Notes: generated by a model from the letters alone, not told the origin. DNA of 64,000 nucleotides from Pseudoscleropodium purum (GCA_963969395.1 OZ017803.1:16306001-16370000); one strand, 5' to 3'; positions 47,479-60,257 are shown, counted from the stretch's first letter. Made by a program: numbers and translations.

Positions 47479-48219
47479 CTCTCCAAAGTACAGTAAACCT
47501 TCAATCGTCCTTCTCTTCACAGCAACCAACGACCTCTATCTATTCCTGGACATCACACAGGAGCGTCACGAATTATGCGCTAGCTCCAAGTACAATGCAA
47601 TAGAACGCTCGCAAAATTTATTTCAAAACCTAACACACAACTAGAGCTAGGACAAAACATTGACAGCCAGTTAGTACCACGCATCTAACCTCGTACTGTG
47701 ACAACTATCACACTCCCTCTCGACCAAACTCCTCACCTAACGAAAGAAAAAAGAAACAATCAATTCAGTACAGAATCGAAGTCAGCTTACAATATCCAAC
47801 ACGACGACGTAAGTCACGTAACTACACACGACCATACACCAGGAGAATTGAGAAAACCAAGACAAACCTGCATAAGAAAATCCAGTTGAACATCTTGCAA
47901 ATGGCTGGAATGTCAAGCTCGATACAGTATACAGATAGACTACACTCTTGGTGTACATTTCACAGGGCAGCTACTGTCACCCGTCCCCTGTTCATTACTG
48001 TACATACCTCGAAAGACGTCCAATTCTCAAACAGTAGCTAGCTCCTCAAGAAACGGTATGTACGTTCACAGTGGAGATCGATCGAGATTCGAGAGTTACA
48101 TTCTCTAGTTTCTTATGAAGACTGGACTCCATGTTGCCACCGGTGAGTAACACCGGCGACAAAGGATAGAGACGTCCTAGCTAGCTCTATGAACCTCCAT
48201 CTCTTCCAATTCAACAAAG
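47479..48219 (-). promoter_or_regulatory. Upstream region of the five-exon gene
   Basis: This moderately GC-rich, non-repetitive stretch directly upstream of the start codon is expected to hold the leader and promoter. No specific element can be assigned with confidence. Confidence 0.3.
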
Positions 48220-48699
48220 CTAGCTACCCCTGCCACCCCTGCAACCCCTGCAATAACTTAGGACTCTCATTGATTCGGGGTCTGACAGGTTCTTGAGCTC
48301 TGCGAAAAGGCGAAAAGAGGCGCGATCATGGACCAGCTCTGTCAGGGCTGTCGAGCTCGCTCGCTCATCAGCTACATCGAAAAGTGTTGCAGGAGGTCCC
48401 ACTCCAGAAAAGGAGTTAAAGAAAAAGTCGGTACTCGGGAGTAATGGCGGATTGGCAAGGCTTTTAGAAAAGGTTACGACAACGTTTGGAAAGGTCACTT
48501 GAAAACTGACAAGAATCGGGATGTCAGAGGGAGTTGCTGCTGCGAGCTCGACAGTGTTGTTCATAGCAGCAATTGGGAGAGACGACACCCTTCGTCTCGG
48601 TCTCGTCGGGCGAGGGGACGAAAACTGGCTCTGGATGGAAGCGGAATCTACCGGCTGGAAACATCTTGGAGCTTTTATGTATACCTGCCAAAGGGGCAT
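48220..48699 (-). CDS. Hypothetical 159-residue open frame
   Basis: This GC-richer frame runs from ATG at 48699 to a stop at 48220. An internal Met gives MNNTVELAAATPSDIPILVS. The residues are Ser/Pro/Ala-rich with hydrophobic patches (ILVSFQVTFPNVVVTFSK) and a cysteine-bearing end (SYCRGCRGGRGS). I do not recognise it. It may be an exon of an unrecognised gene, since GTATAC directly after CAG near its start could be a donor site, or a chance frame. Confidence 0.3.
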   Translation of the reverse strand: MPLWQVYIKAPRCFQPVDSASIQSQFSSPRPTRPRRRVSSLPIAAMNNTVELAAATPSDIPILVSFQVTFPNVVVTFSKSLANPPLLPSTDFFFNSFSGVGPPATLFDVADERASSTALTELVHDRASFRLFAELKNLSDPESMRVLSYCRGCRGGRGS

Positions 48700-49610
48700 T
48701 TATGGAATTTTTTTAAAAAAAGAAAAAAAAAAAAGAGTACAACAAGGAGAGTGGAGCCCAACTAGGAGGGCCATTTTTTTTTGCCATAAATCTTGATGAG
48801 AAGGGGATTGTCCAATATAAATCACCTATGGGAAATGTTTGATGATTGAGCAAATGTTGCGCAAATCATGAAAAAACACATAAAATTGTAGTGTAATAAT
48901 GATCTTTTATGGGCTTTCTATTGGTAATATAAATTTACAACTAGCCTAATAATGTAACAGTTTGTTTCAATAGTATGTTTCTCATTCCCCCTAGATGTCA
49001 AAGTTTAAATTCTATTTCATTTTTGATAGACCACCATGCACCCTAAACCTCATGTTGTCTAAAATAATCATCCCTTTTTTTTGGTTAAATATCTACTTGC
49101 TATGTACTTTCATCCATAGTATAGTAGATGAGCCCATTACTATTCACAATCCAATTTCATCAATGGAAAAATCCAATTCTGTCTCCTACTTTTGGCCCCA
49201 ATTACACCTAAAATCCCCCCCTATTTCCTTCATTTAATGACAAAATTAAGGATTTCATAACAACATGGGATAATGTGCCACTCCATTAATAGAAAATATG
49301 TAGTACTTGAAAAGGCAATTATAGGTTGTTTAAGTAGGACACTAAATCCACCCTCACAAAGTGAGCCCAACATGGTAATTTTTGGATTTTCTAGGGATAA
49401 AAGTAAAAAAAGCCCGGGACGAACAACAGAGAAGTCAAAAAATCTGGTGGGTTGAGCCAATTCTGGCTCAAAATTAAACAAAAAAAAACAAAAAAAGGCT
49501 GCTACTCTCATCAGGGAAACCAGGGTAAGTTAACATAGAGACAATAATAAAAAATAAAAACCAAAAAAATGGTCCACTATTTGCAGAATGTAGTGAATGC
49601 TCCCATTAGT
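48700..49610. other. AT-rich intergenic
   Basis: Homopolymer A and T tracts occur near 48712-48735 and 48774. No gene is supported; the frames at 49230-49511 and 49273-49455 overlap on opposite strands. Confidence 0.3.
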
Positions 49611-49624
49611 GCACATCCTAAAGG

Positions 49625-49855
49625 ATGTAAGGTAGTGACATAGTATTATACAAAAAGTTCACTGCCTTCCTGAAAAGGTAAGTTGGTCCAGGATATGCCA
49701 AAGTCAAAGGTACTAAAAATTCTGAAAAGAATAAAGAAGGCGAAAGCTCGGTCCCCGTCGGTCGCCATGACACCATGTTCCAGTTCCAAATTCGGACGGG
49801 CGGGCGGACGGTTTGCAGCACTTTCAATTACTGTACCCTCAGCCTCCATCACTGG
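49625..49855 (-). CDS. Possible short exon in a small GC island
   Basis: The minus strand opens with CAGTGATGGAGGCTGAGGG at about 49849 and reads MEAEGTVIESAANRPPARP, then an EHGVMATDGDRAF stretch, before turning hydrophobic. The GC content (GGACGGGCGGGCGGACGG on the plus strand near 49793) stands out from the surrounding AT-rich DNA. It could be an isolated first exon or a captured gene fragment. No downstream exon was found. Confidence 0.25.
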
Positions 49856-49989
49856 GAAAGCGAGAGAACCAATGATAAAAGTGAAAAGGTAAACACTGGA
49901 TGATGAGTGGCATCTATTTCGAGAAACATAAGTAGGTAGCCCCCCAATGTATGATTTTGGGTCTCACACTTTTGTCCGGAAGCCCACCA

Positions 49990-50745
49990 CAAGAAGGTGC
50001 TTTGAAAAGCGACCACTAGGATCAAAGTACATTTCGCTTTTTTCGATGTATCAATTGTGTACATTTTTAGGAAAGGAAGTTGCTTTTAGTGTACTACTAT
50101 ATTTCAACTTCACAAATTTGTAACTAATTTTACAAGAAGTTTTGGAAAAAAAAATTGTATAGGATGATGAGTGGCATCCATTTCGAGAAACATGTGTAGC
50201 CCATTGGATCTCACACTTTTGTTTAGAAGCTATGGCAAATAAGCCATAGGATACTCAAAAAGCGACCACTAACATTCGAGGTACATTTTTCTTTCTTCGA
50301 TGTATCAACAATATATATTTTAGGAGGGGAGGAGGTGCTTATAGTGTATCACAACGTTTCAACTTCAAAAGTTTGTAACCAATTCCACGAAGGTCGAAAA
50401 AATATGAAATAACTTTGGTTAGATGCCACTCCTTCTTTTCTTTCTAGGTAAAGTACTTTGAAAGTGACTGCGAATTTTAAGATATTGATTTTTCTTTCTT
50501 CAATGTACCAAGAGTGTATATTTTAGGAAGGGGTTGCTTTTTAGAATATTACTACATTTCAACTTCAAAATTTCATAATTGATTCCATGATGGTCAAAAA
50601 AATATGACACAACTTGAATTAGATGCTAAATCCATTTTTCTTCCTACAAAAATTTACTGAAAAATGTTTCAAGGGAGTTTAGCTTCCCCTCAAAATGCAA
50701 TCAGCTCTTAGAAGGTTCAGTTTCCGTTAAAGACCAGACTACCTT
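49990..50745. mobile_element. Cluster of three family D elements
   Basis: Three successive cores begin near 49995, 50255 and 50455. Each has the order GCGACCACTA- or GTGACTGCG-like start, TTTCTTTCTTC-ATGTA, AGGAGGGG or AGGAAGGGG, and TTTCAACTTC. The cluster ends with ACCAGACTACCTTTTAG, the reverse terminal repeat. Tandem organisation of this family is seen only here. Confidence 0.55.
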
Positions 50746-50876
50746 TTAGCACTTTGAACAACAAAAACCAAAAGGAGTTCATTGCTGAAAGGACTTCATT
50801 ATAAAGTGATAATCAATTAGCTCATGGGTTCTGGAAAAGGTATGAATGGAACATGAGGAACATCCATCATTGGCCA

Positions 50877-51600
50877 GGGAGGATTGACCTCTTTATTGCC
50901 CCCATGTTTTTACCCTTTAGAAAACACTGGAATTTTTTATTTATCACATATGATAAAATTTGAAAATTTTGATATTTGCAATCAGAGGCCCCAAATTAGC
51001 CTTAAATTGCAATGAAATGCAAAATTTAAGCTACACAAAATAGGGGGAAACTTCTACATTTACCCTTTGATGGAGCAATACAAGGGTCAATCTTCCCTGG
51101 CTGTGTTAGGAGGTTGGGATGAACTGACCCCTTCGCTTGTCTTGACAAGTCATTCCAGGGGTGCATGTAAAAAAAATACCCTCTATTTTGTGCCTAATGA
51201 ATTTATCTTTTACACCACACCCAATTAATTTGGGGCCTCTAATTGCAAATATGAATTCAAAATTTATAAATTTTATCATGTATGGCAAATAAAAAAATTT
51301 AGCGTTTTTCTTCAAGGACAAATGAAGGGGGTACTTCACCCTAGTCGTGTGTGAGAGCATTGTCACTTGGGCCAAGGTGAATTGACCCCCTCATTTTCTA
51401 GGGTTTACCTCTAGGAAAAACATTGGAATTTTTTATTTATAATATATTATAAAATTTGGAAATTTGGAATCCATATTTGCAAACAAAGGCCTAAAATTTG
51501 TGTGCGAACAAGAAGAAATACAAAAATATGTAGCACAAAATAGGGGGCAATTTTTTACATTTACCATGGACTAGGGCAATGAAGGGATCAATCCTCCCTA
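50877..51600. mobile_element. Tandem array of three family C elements
   Basis: Copies lie at about 50877-51100, 51106-51365 (reverse orientation) and 51376-51600. The first starts GGCCAGGGAGGATTGACC and the last ends GGATCAATCCTCCCTAA. All carry the ACATATGATAAAATTTG-type core. With 3658-4097 this makes five of the six copies adjacent to another copy. Confidence 0.65.
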
Positions 51601-51789
51601 ACATGTCACCTGGGATGTGCCCCATCTCTATCACGATGAATTTCATCCAAGTAGAGATGAAAACTAGACCATCTAATAAGGTCCTACATTCCTAAAAATC
51701 TAGAGGAAGGAGGGGCCAAGTCAGTATGTCCCATGATGCTTACTATGCAACACTCACAACTCTCCATGAATTTTGTAAATCATCAACCA
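51601..51789. other. Spacer
   Basis: No feature recognised. Confidence 0.25.
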
Positions 51790-52460
51790 AGTTGTTTTAT
51801 CTCCTAAAGTTCCATAACTATGTTTTCATCCAAAACGCTCAAAAACTGCCATTTTTAGTACAAGTACAAAAATTTTGAATTTTTTGACATATTTAACTAT
51901 AGGATCTTGTAGTTTGTAGTATCAAAAACATACTGTAAAAATTTCAGACATTTCCACAATGTAGATTGCAAGATATAAGCATTCAAATTCACTAAAATCA
52001 TTTTTTTTATCTACAAAAAGTAGGGTAATTGCACTTTACAAGCTCACTTTCCTATGAAAAAAAGGTCCAAAATGGCGATGCTTCTTTGAATTATAAATCA
52101 TAGACAAGTTAGCTAGATGCTTGAAAAATTTCAAATCATTTGGAATTGTAAAAAATATAGGAAAAAAAATAGTAAGTAAATGGTAGAGAATGATTCAAAA
52201 TACTGAATTATTAAGAATTTAAATATGGAAATAAAAATGCCAATCCCAATGATTGCAAGGTTTTAATAAATAATCTACATCCAATGGTTTTATTTTATTT
52301 CCAAAAATATAGAAAATCGAGTAAGATGAAGGATTTCAAAATTTATTTTAGAATAAATATCTGTAACTACTCACAAACAAAAAATCCCCATAACTTATTA
52401 AAGTAGAAAATGGCTTGAAATCATATCTCATGACTTCAAAGATTAAAGATTAATCAATTT
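51790..52460 (-). mobile_element. Truncated AT-rich element, reverse orientation
   Basis: It reads as the reverse complement of the right two thirds of 55141-56096: AACGCTCAAAAACTGCCATT, then GCAAGATATAAGCATTC, then CCAATCCCAATGATTGCAAGG. The left terminus of the element is missing. Confidence 0.55.
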
Positions 52461-53230
52461 TAGGTGACACTGTTGACAAAAAGGATGCCAAGTCTCAATG
52501 TTGGACACTTCTAAGCACTCCATACTCGAAAGTATGTTGTTAGGAGATGTAGGATGTTTGAAGGTGTGAGTTCGCACTTAGGTGCTAAAATTGAATTCCC
52601 ATGTAAGATTTTCAGGGAGGCATGTCACTTCATACCATTCACAAGATGACATGTGACACTTTTTTATATTAAAAAATGACTTCGTTTATGCTGAATCTGA
52701 CACTCACATAAGTTATATTGTCATTAAGCACAAACAACATTTACTTAGACTGAGAAAGAGTAAAATTGACAGATTTTGTTGGATGTGACTATGATGTCCT
52801 CGCTCAACATGCAAATTGGATACTTTTGAGTAAGGTATTGTGTGCAAGTCGCTTTCCATCTTGTACCTTTTTTTCACTAATTTTGTAAAGCATTAGAACC
52901 AAGGATTTCTACCTGGAACATTACCCAGCAACTTAGGATCATCAATCTTCATGATCAACTTATCATGATCAAACTTATCAGTCTTGAACAACAAATAAAA
53001 AACACAATTAGCCAGTTTGGTTTCACAACAACCAAATGCATCTCCACATTCAAGTCCTAAAATGTACAAGACTAACATAATTTAGCCCATGATGAGTTTG
53101 CTCCCATTTGGTTTAGAATTGGGTAGTTTACCTTAGTTGAAATCAATGTACAGACTTCTGTATTTCCACAACAACAATATTCTATTACCAAGTATTAAAA
53201 TTTGTATTTTTCATGAAAACAATCTTGATG
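52461..53230. other. Intergenic, nothing recognised
   Basis: The minus frame at 52893-53078 has no known domain and no splice partners that I could find. Confidence 0.3.
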
Positions 53231-53413
53231 TAAGGTAGAGGCACCTAATGGCATTCCTATATCCAATGGCGTTCCTTTCTAAGAAGGTTTGTCACGCTAG
53301 TCAACAATTAACAAGCTTTGTTTGGTATGTCTACATTTGTGTTCTAAAATGACTCCCCTTCCTAGAAAGGAATGTCATTGGACACAAGGACACTTTCAGA
53401 TGCTTGTACCTTA
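53231..53413. repeat. Hairpin-forming foldback, 183 bp
   Basis: The left arm starts TAAGGTAGAGGCACCTAATGG and includes ATCCAATGGCGTTCCTTTCT. The right arm is its complement, with AGAAAGGAATGTCATTGGAC and ending TGCTTGTACCTTA. Pairing extends over about 55 bases per arm with scattered mismatches. The fold would suit either a MITE (ends TAAGGTA, as in family D) or a precursor of a small RNA. Confidence 0.55.
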
Positions 53414-53548
53414 AAGGTCAAATATTTTTTTTGGCTCTTCCACTAAGTTACGATGTAGGAGAGGACAACATCTATATATTTCTTCACCACCTAAGTTGAA
53501 TACACCCCAAATCACACAATGTCTAAATCTGCCATCATCACTTTGTAT

Positions 53549-53837
53549 CATTACAGGATTTTGAGCAAATTTGGAGGGCTACAAGTTCCTCGGGCTGCCA
53601 ATGTTGGGGAACAACCTTGCAGCTACTGCTTGATGTGGCATGGCAAATGTCACGTCACAAAAAAAAATTTGAAAAAAAATGAATTTTTTTTGTCTGCTTT
53701 TTTTTTTTTCCATTCTAAATTTAATTTTTTTTTTTCATTTAAAAGAAACAAAAAAAACTAACAATAGGAACAACAAGAATAAGGTTGGGGGAACAAGCTT
53801 AAAACAACCCTCCTGACCCACCAAAAATCTTCTAATG
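53549..53837. mobile_element. CATTAG-family TIR element
   Basis: It begins CATTACAGGATTTTGAGC and ends AAAAATCTTCTAATG, with the core TTGATGTGGCATGGCAAATG. The flanks TTTGTAT and ACATCTT show no direct duplication. Confidence 0.7.
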
Positions 53838-55140
53838 ACATCTTCAAAATCAATATTTATGTATGTAGATTGTAGAAGATACAATTGTAGAATTGATCTT
53901 CTACCAAAAAACTTTGACCCTTCATAACTTTTGCATATGATATGCAAATGTTGTGTTCTTTAGTGCGTTGAAACCTCCTTTCAATGTTAACAACAAGAAA
54001 CTATGAAATTTTGACCAGTTCAATAATAAAAACTACTAAAAACAAGACATAATTTCATAGCAAAAAGTGGTGGTTACCCACCTTACACATCACTGCAGAA
54101 AAGGTTCATGGCAAGTTGTTTGTTTTTAAAGTCTTTGATTTGGACAGCATCCACTTGACCCTGGAAATCTGAGGTTCAATGGATCAGCATGTCAGGAAAT
54201 TAAAACATCACTTTCCATTGACTGTATCAAACAGGAGGAATACAACAAAAATGAAAAATACTTTTTCTATATAATAAAGTGTAATTGTAAAGTGCATAAT
54301 GTGGGACCAGGAGTCAGACTTTGGGAAAAACACAGGACCAAACTTCTTGGAGCACCAAAACTGAGGTCCAATGGAGTTTAAGGGAGACGCACCCATTCCC
54401 ACTCGGTACCCAATTCTGTCTCCCATGTGTCAATGGAATATATTCTAGAAAGCAAATGTGCACCATTGATACATGAGGCACGGATTCTCAAAGGGACGAG
54501 TATGGGTTTGTCTACCTTAGTGCTGTGTTGCTTTTATACTAAGCTTATTTTTAGTTAAGCTTAAGTTATACCTTCTTGACACCCCTTTTTCAAACTGGGG
54601 TTTCCTTTATCTTACGATGAACTCTAATACAGTGCAAATGTTCTGTTCCAAATTGTACTCCGTATGAAATAAAATTCAATTAAGTACTTTGATGTGCAAT
54701 GACAAACAATCTCACAATTTAATAAGTTAATTTCGGTACAATAAAATGCGTCAGGTTATCAATTCTTTCGTGAAGAATCGTTGTCTAATTGTTTTGATGC
54801 ATCTATATAGCATTTGAGAACCTCACATTATTCATTCAATAAGTAAGTTTAGTTAGTACTAACTTGTAGAAATGTAATAGTGACAATCTCATATTATATA
54901 CATTGTCACATTTGTATTACAATTTTCCATGCTGATTTCCTCAAAGTTTGACAATGAATAGTTTTTAGATTCAAACTCAACTTTGTATTGTTCCAAGGTT
55001 GTTACTTGTAGAAAGCATGGTCAATTGAAAAGTGCCTAAAAATTGGCAACAAGTTTGTACCCACACAAATGCATTTACAAAAAATTGTGGTTGTTTAGAC
55101 TATACAATGTCTTCCAATGTGGTATCAATTTGTTTATAAT
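53838..55140. other. Intergenic, nothing recognised
   Basis: No exon or repeat end is supported. The minus frame at 54208-54426 lacks features. Confidence 0.3.
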
Positions 55141-55142
55141 TA

Positions 55143-56094
55143 CCCCTAAATGCCCAAATTGCATTATTTGGCAACATAGAAATTTTGGGGTAGCTCACTA
55201 CAAACGGAGTTTTTATTTTTTTTCCCTGAAATTTTAATACAACATATGCCCGAGGAGAAGCTTTAAGGCCCAACAATTTTTATAACTTTTGACTTCATGG
55301 TTAAAAATTTATTGTATGATATGTACTTCTCATTACTCGACGAGCAAACCAGGCAACCAAAAAAACTTCTTTAAAAGTCATTTTTTTAAGAAATTAAAAT
55401 TTGAAATTGGTTCTTTAGAGTTATATATACTTGGAAAGCTTTGAATCATTCCATTTTGATCAATGAGTCAAAAGTTATGAGGAAAATTAGTTTGTGGGAG
55501 TTTGCAAGTCGTTATAGAATCCCTACTTTAAAATAAACTTTGAAGTCCTTTATTTAACTCAATTTTTCAATATTTTTGAAATAAAAATAAAAATATTGGG
55601 AGTAGATTGTTTATTACAACATTACAACCATTGGGATTGGCATTTTTCAATTCGATAAATAAATTGTAAACAATTTAGTATTTTGAATCATTCTCTACTC
55701 CTTTCTACTTACTATTTTTTTCCTATATGTTGTATGATTCCAAATTATCTAAAAATTTTCAAGCATGTAGCGAATTTGACTTGAAAAATGAATTCAAAGA
55801 GTAACCAACATTTGGGACATTTTTTCATATAAATGTGACCTTCTGAAGTGCAGCTGCCCGGATTTTCGCAGGGCCAAAAAAAGGAAACTTGTCACTTCAA
55901 ATGCTATTATTTTGCAATCTTCATGGTGGAAATTTTAAAAAAAAATTCTGCACATTCTCAAATAAGCTTAATACAAGATCCTACAGTTACATGTGTCCAA
56001 AAATGTTTTTCATTTAAAATTTGGTGTTTGTATTAGAAATGGCAGTTTTGGAGCGCTTTGGGGTGATAACATAGTCTCCAACCTTTAGGGATTA
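55143..56094. mobile_element. AT-rich TA-flanked element, best preserved copy (about 950 bp)
   Basis: It begins CCCCTAAATGCCCAAATTGC after TA and ends CAACCTTTAGGGATTAA, so the terminal repeats resemble those of 5612-6251. The interior carries the blocks shared with 18995-20813, 39255-40165 and 57778-58693. No transposase is present; it probably depends on a TA-duplicating transposase elsewhere. Confidence 0.6.
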
Positions 56095-56702
56095 ACTATA
56101 TATCACAAAAGAATTCCCAAATTACAATTCAGTACAAAGTTACATCCAAAGAGAATCACTATTTGATCCACTACCATCAACTATTGATGCAAAAGGAAGG
56201 TCAATGATCTTTATACAATTCATAAAAGAAGCACACTCCTATAGATGTTCTCATACTTTCATTATTTTTGCTTCATGCTACATGCAGTCCTTTTCTCTCA
56301 AATTACAATTTGTCATTGCCAACTCCATCTACAAAGCAACATAACATCATATCAAATGAGTTATTCAAGCAAAGCTACATCAACATAACAAAATCTATTT
56401 CAAATCAATACAAAAGACAATGGCACCAATGAAGAATGTTGTCTACTTTCAACATACACAAGAATGTTATTTGATTCATTAGGAGTTTCACCACTCTATT
56501 TTGGGAACACTTGGAGCTTGCTATAAGTTTTGATATCACTCCATATATTGCATTTAAACTATAAGGATCCTCTAAATCCACACTATAATGCCATGTGTCC
56601 TTTGGAACAATCACATGTATAGGATTTAGTAATACATAAAGATTTCAAAACATTAGTTAATGATTTCTAGATATAAATTGTTTCACTAACTAGTAGTATA
56701 TT
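56095..56702. other. AT-rich spacer
   Basis: No gene recognised. The minus frame 56405-56614 has no domain. Confidence 0.3.
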
Positions 56703-56996
56703 GACTAAGGTAAGGTGTTCTAAGAGCAACCTCTACAACAAAGGTACAATTTGTTTTTTTCCATATACTAATAGTGTACATTTCAAGAGGTAGTTGCTTT
56801 CAAAGACCATTGCATTTCAACTTCAAAAATTTATAACCAATTCCACAAAGGTCCAAAAAAAATGAAATGACTTGAGTTAGATACCAATTCCATTTTTCTT
56901 CCTATAAAAATTTATTGAAAAGGAATTTGACCTTGCCAATTGAATCAATTCTTAAATAGTTGCTCTAAAAGTGAATTACCTTACATTGAAATGCTC
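56703..56996. mobile_element. Family D palindromic element, most complete copy
   Basis: It begins TAAGGTAAGGTGTTCTAAGAG and ends GCTCTAAAAGTGAATTACCTTA, clear inverted ends. The core includes TTTCAACTTCAAAAATTTATAACC. It is about 290 bp and noncoding. Confidence 0.65.
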
Positions 56997-57777
56997 ATAT
57001 ATGCTATAACTTAAAGGTAAGAGCATCCCCAATTGCCTTGTTATGTTGTGATTTCAAGATAGTAAAGTTGAGGTCATCACTTTAATCAATTGATCATACA
57101 TAAATGTTTTGTGTCCTTTCTTGAGGCTTGGAAAAAAGTGATTGTTGCCCCAAAAAATAAGGTGAAAAAAATCTTTGGTATTCTTAAAATATTTTAGATT
57201 TTAGATTGAAATAGCCCGTAGTTTGGGATTTCATGACCAAGTAGCATTATTCTATTTCACTCTAGTGTAAAGACCTCTGGACCTATTCTATTTACCAAGT
57301 TGAAGATGAGAAAAAAATATTGTAGTCAATGATTCATATTCCACTATTGATGTAAAAGCTTAAATAAATATAACTTATGTTTTTGTCATATTCATCTTGA
57401 GCCCAATCTCAATTAAATTCTTGCCTTGATAACGAGAGTTTGCAATGCTTCTAAAGAATAAGAGTTCATAAAGAGGGCTTTGTAAAGAATGAATAGCACC
57501 ATCACATTGAAGAGGCAATGGTTCAACAAATTTATATATATATTTGGTCATGAAGATCATGAACTACATCCATGACTACATCATAAATATTAGCATCTTC
57601 TTCATTAAGTCTCCTTTGCACTTCTTTTCATTCCTATAGATCCATCATATCATCATTTTCTATTAGGTAATGATCACTGTTCTACAATATATAAAGAAAT
57701 TTTGAAAATTTGAATTAAAATTGTATCTCATATTTTGATCTTAGTAGAATACGTGATGCACAACATATACCAATCTT
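56997..57777. other. AT-rich spacer
   Basis: Noncoding, with no repeat border defined. Confidence 0.3.
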
Positions 57778-58693
57778 TAAAGTCCCAAACAACATTTTTT
57801 GGCAATATAGATATTTTGGGCAACTCACTATGAATGGAATTTTCATAATTTTTCCTTTTAAATTTTCACAAAACATGTAGGTTAGGAGTAACTTTAAGGC
57901 CCAACAATTTTCATAACTTCTGACAACATAGTTAAAAAATTATTGTATGATATGTAATTTTCATTGCTTAACGGGCAATTCAAATTTTTTCTTAAAAATC
58001 ACTTTTTAAGAAACAAAAATTTGAAATTATTTTTTTAGATTTAAATATACTTGGAAAGCTTTGAATCATTCCATTTTGATTAATGAGATGAAAGTTATGA
58101 GGGTTTTTAGTTCGTGGGTAGTTATAGTTTCTCTACTCCAAAATAAACTTTGAAGTTCTTTCTTTAACTCAATTTTTAATATTTTTTGAAAAAAATTCAT
58201 AGGATGAAGATTGTATATTACATCATTATAACCATTGGGATTGGAATTTTTCAATCCCATAACACAATTCTTTATAACTTAGTATTTTGAATCATTCTCT
58301 ACGTTTTCCTACTTATTATACTTTTCCTATATGTTGTACAATTCCAAATGATCTAAAAATTTTCAAGCATGTAGAAAACTTTATTTGAAGAATGAAACCC
58401 AAGAAGCACAACCATTTTGGACATTTTTTTATACACATGTGACCTTGTGAAGTGCATCTGCCCATGTTTTCATTGGGCCAAAAAAAGGATTTTTATCAAT
58501 TCAAATGCCAATATTTTGCATTTTATATGGTGGAAATTTTTGAAATGTTTTCCACATCTTCTCAAACCAATTTACTACAAGATATTACAATTATATGTGT
58601 CCACAAATGTTTTTTTTCTCTAAAAATTTGGTATTTACACTAGAAATGACAAGTTTCAAGCATTTTTGGTGAAAATATAGTAAAAAACTTTTA
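57778..58693. mobile_element. AT-rich element of the 55143 family
   Basis: It follows the block order of 55143-56094 from TTTTTTGGCAATATAGATATT to ACTTTTAGTAGATTAA. Both terminal repeats are eroded. Confidence 0.55.
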
Positions 58694-59329
58694 GTAGATT
58701 AATGCCAATTTGATTTTGTATACTTATACCTATTTTTTGTATTTATAATGAATACAGAAATAAAACCTCTAGTTTAAATTAAAAGCTCAAATTCAAATGG
58801 ATACCTCTAGTTTAAAGTAATTAGAATACTTATTTTTATAATTTTTTCTTTTTAAAGTAAATATGAAAGTAAAACCTTCGGTTTAAATTAAAATCTCAAG
58901 TTCAAAGTAATACCTTCAATTCAAAGTAATAAATGTCTACACCTATTTGCTATTTTAAAAACGAATATGAAAGTAAAATCCTTAGTTTAAAGCAAAAGCT
59001 TGAGTTCAAAATAATATATAAGTTGACTTCCTTCATATATGTAAATATCATAAATCAAAAGGATTCTTTCTCATTACCCTTTCATCAATATTCAAATGTA
59101 ATGTATTATTGTACATTGTTTTGTGAGGTATGCATCTAAGTTGAAGAATTGTTGTATTTTTTCTTTTGATTTTGAAATTGCTCTTTGTATCAAATATCTT
59201 GTGCTCTACCACATTGTAATGCCGTTTATTGTGCAATTCATTTTATAATAATGTAATTCTATTTATTTTTTATTTAAAAAAAGTCATAGGTCTTCACACG
59301 CTAGACTATGAATATGGCATACAAAGGTT
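58694..59329. repeat. AT-rich stretch with short imperfect direct repeats
   Basis: Between about 58740 and 59010 a unit of 50-65 bases recurs in loose form (AAAACCTCTAGTTTAAATTAAA, AAAACCTTCGGTTTAAATTAAA, AAAATCCTTAGTTTAAAGCAAA without exact identity). It looks like a degenerate minisatellite. Confidence 0.45.
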
Positions 59330-59985
59330 TAAAAATTGTAGTAGTAGTGATGACATCCAACTATGTCAAAGTTGGATGCATATAAGCTAGGATTCCATCA
59401 TGGGAGCACAACGAAAGGCTAATAATTTCTTAGAAAGAATCAAAATCTACTACATGGATTGTAGTTGGTAAATGTAAATATAAAGTATTGTACACTTGTT
59501 TTTTTATATGATATAATACTATATGCAATTTGATATTAGTCTAAATCCAAAATCCAATATGTAATCACTTTTCAATTTATTTGATTTGAACATGGTAATT
59601 TTTAGTGGTTATGGAACTAAAGTTAATTACTAATGCATAACCTTCTTAATTAGGTGCCATTGAGAGATAAGTCAAGTTACTTGAAACCAAATTGAATGTA
59701 TGTGTCACAACTATTAGACATCTTGAAAAGTCAAGGACTAGTGAATCAAATATTTTTGATAAAGCTTTGCATCTTTATTAAAGTCAATATGGTAATGAAA
59801 AGAAAAATTATTCATTCATACATTGTTGGGTAGTAGTAAAAGATCTTCTCTCTTTTCTTGAATTGAATAGTCTAACAAGAAATATTAAAAACATCGAAAA
59901 AAGGACATCTTCAAGATGTGATGTCTTCTCTACTATTGTTTGCCTTCAACTCTATATCTCTTGAATATGCTCCTCTAGTCTAGTA
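59330..59985 (+). pseudogene. Trihelix/NAM-associated (PIF/Harbinger-type) protein remnant
   Basis: Translating about 59375-59470 gives WMHIS*DSIMGAQRKANNF, then LERIKIYYM. This fits the trihelix/SANT phrase WLNTSKDPI-G--QKA-TFW-RI-EYY. After a likely intron, 59665-59930 gives VKLLETKL, SNIFDKALHLY and NYSFIHCWVVVKDL. The last is the F-HCW-ILKD hallmark of the NAM-associated C-terminal domain. This two-part layout is typical of plant proteins related to the DNA-binding partner of PIF/Harbinger transposons. Stops and frame changes mark it as dead. Confidence 0.6.
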
Positions 59986-60257
59986 TCCGAAGTCCTCGTA
60001 TCCCACGTCCTCCTTTAGGTAACATTCCTAGCAAGCCAATGGATATAAAACAAGTAAAGAGATTGAAAGTAGACAAAATTATAAAATAATACACTTTTCA
60101 TCAAACTATAGAAGTAAGTTGCTACATGTTTGTCTTCAAACTTGACTAATATGAACAAACTTTTGGTACAACAAATTCAATGCATAGTTGATCAAATTGC
60201 TATGAGCCTTTTCAAAGAGAGTCCTTACTATCAACATTATCAAGAGGTAGAAAACAG

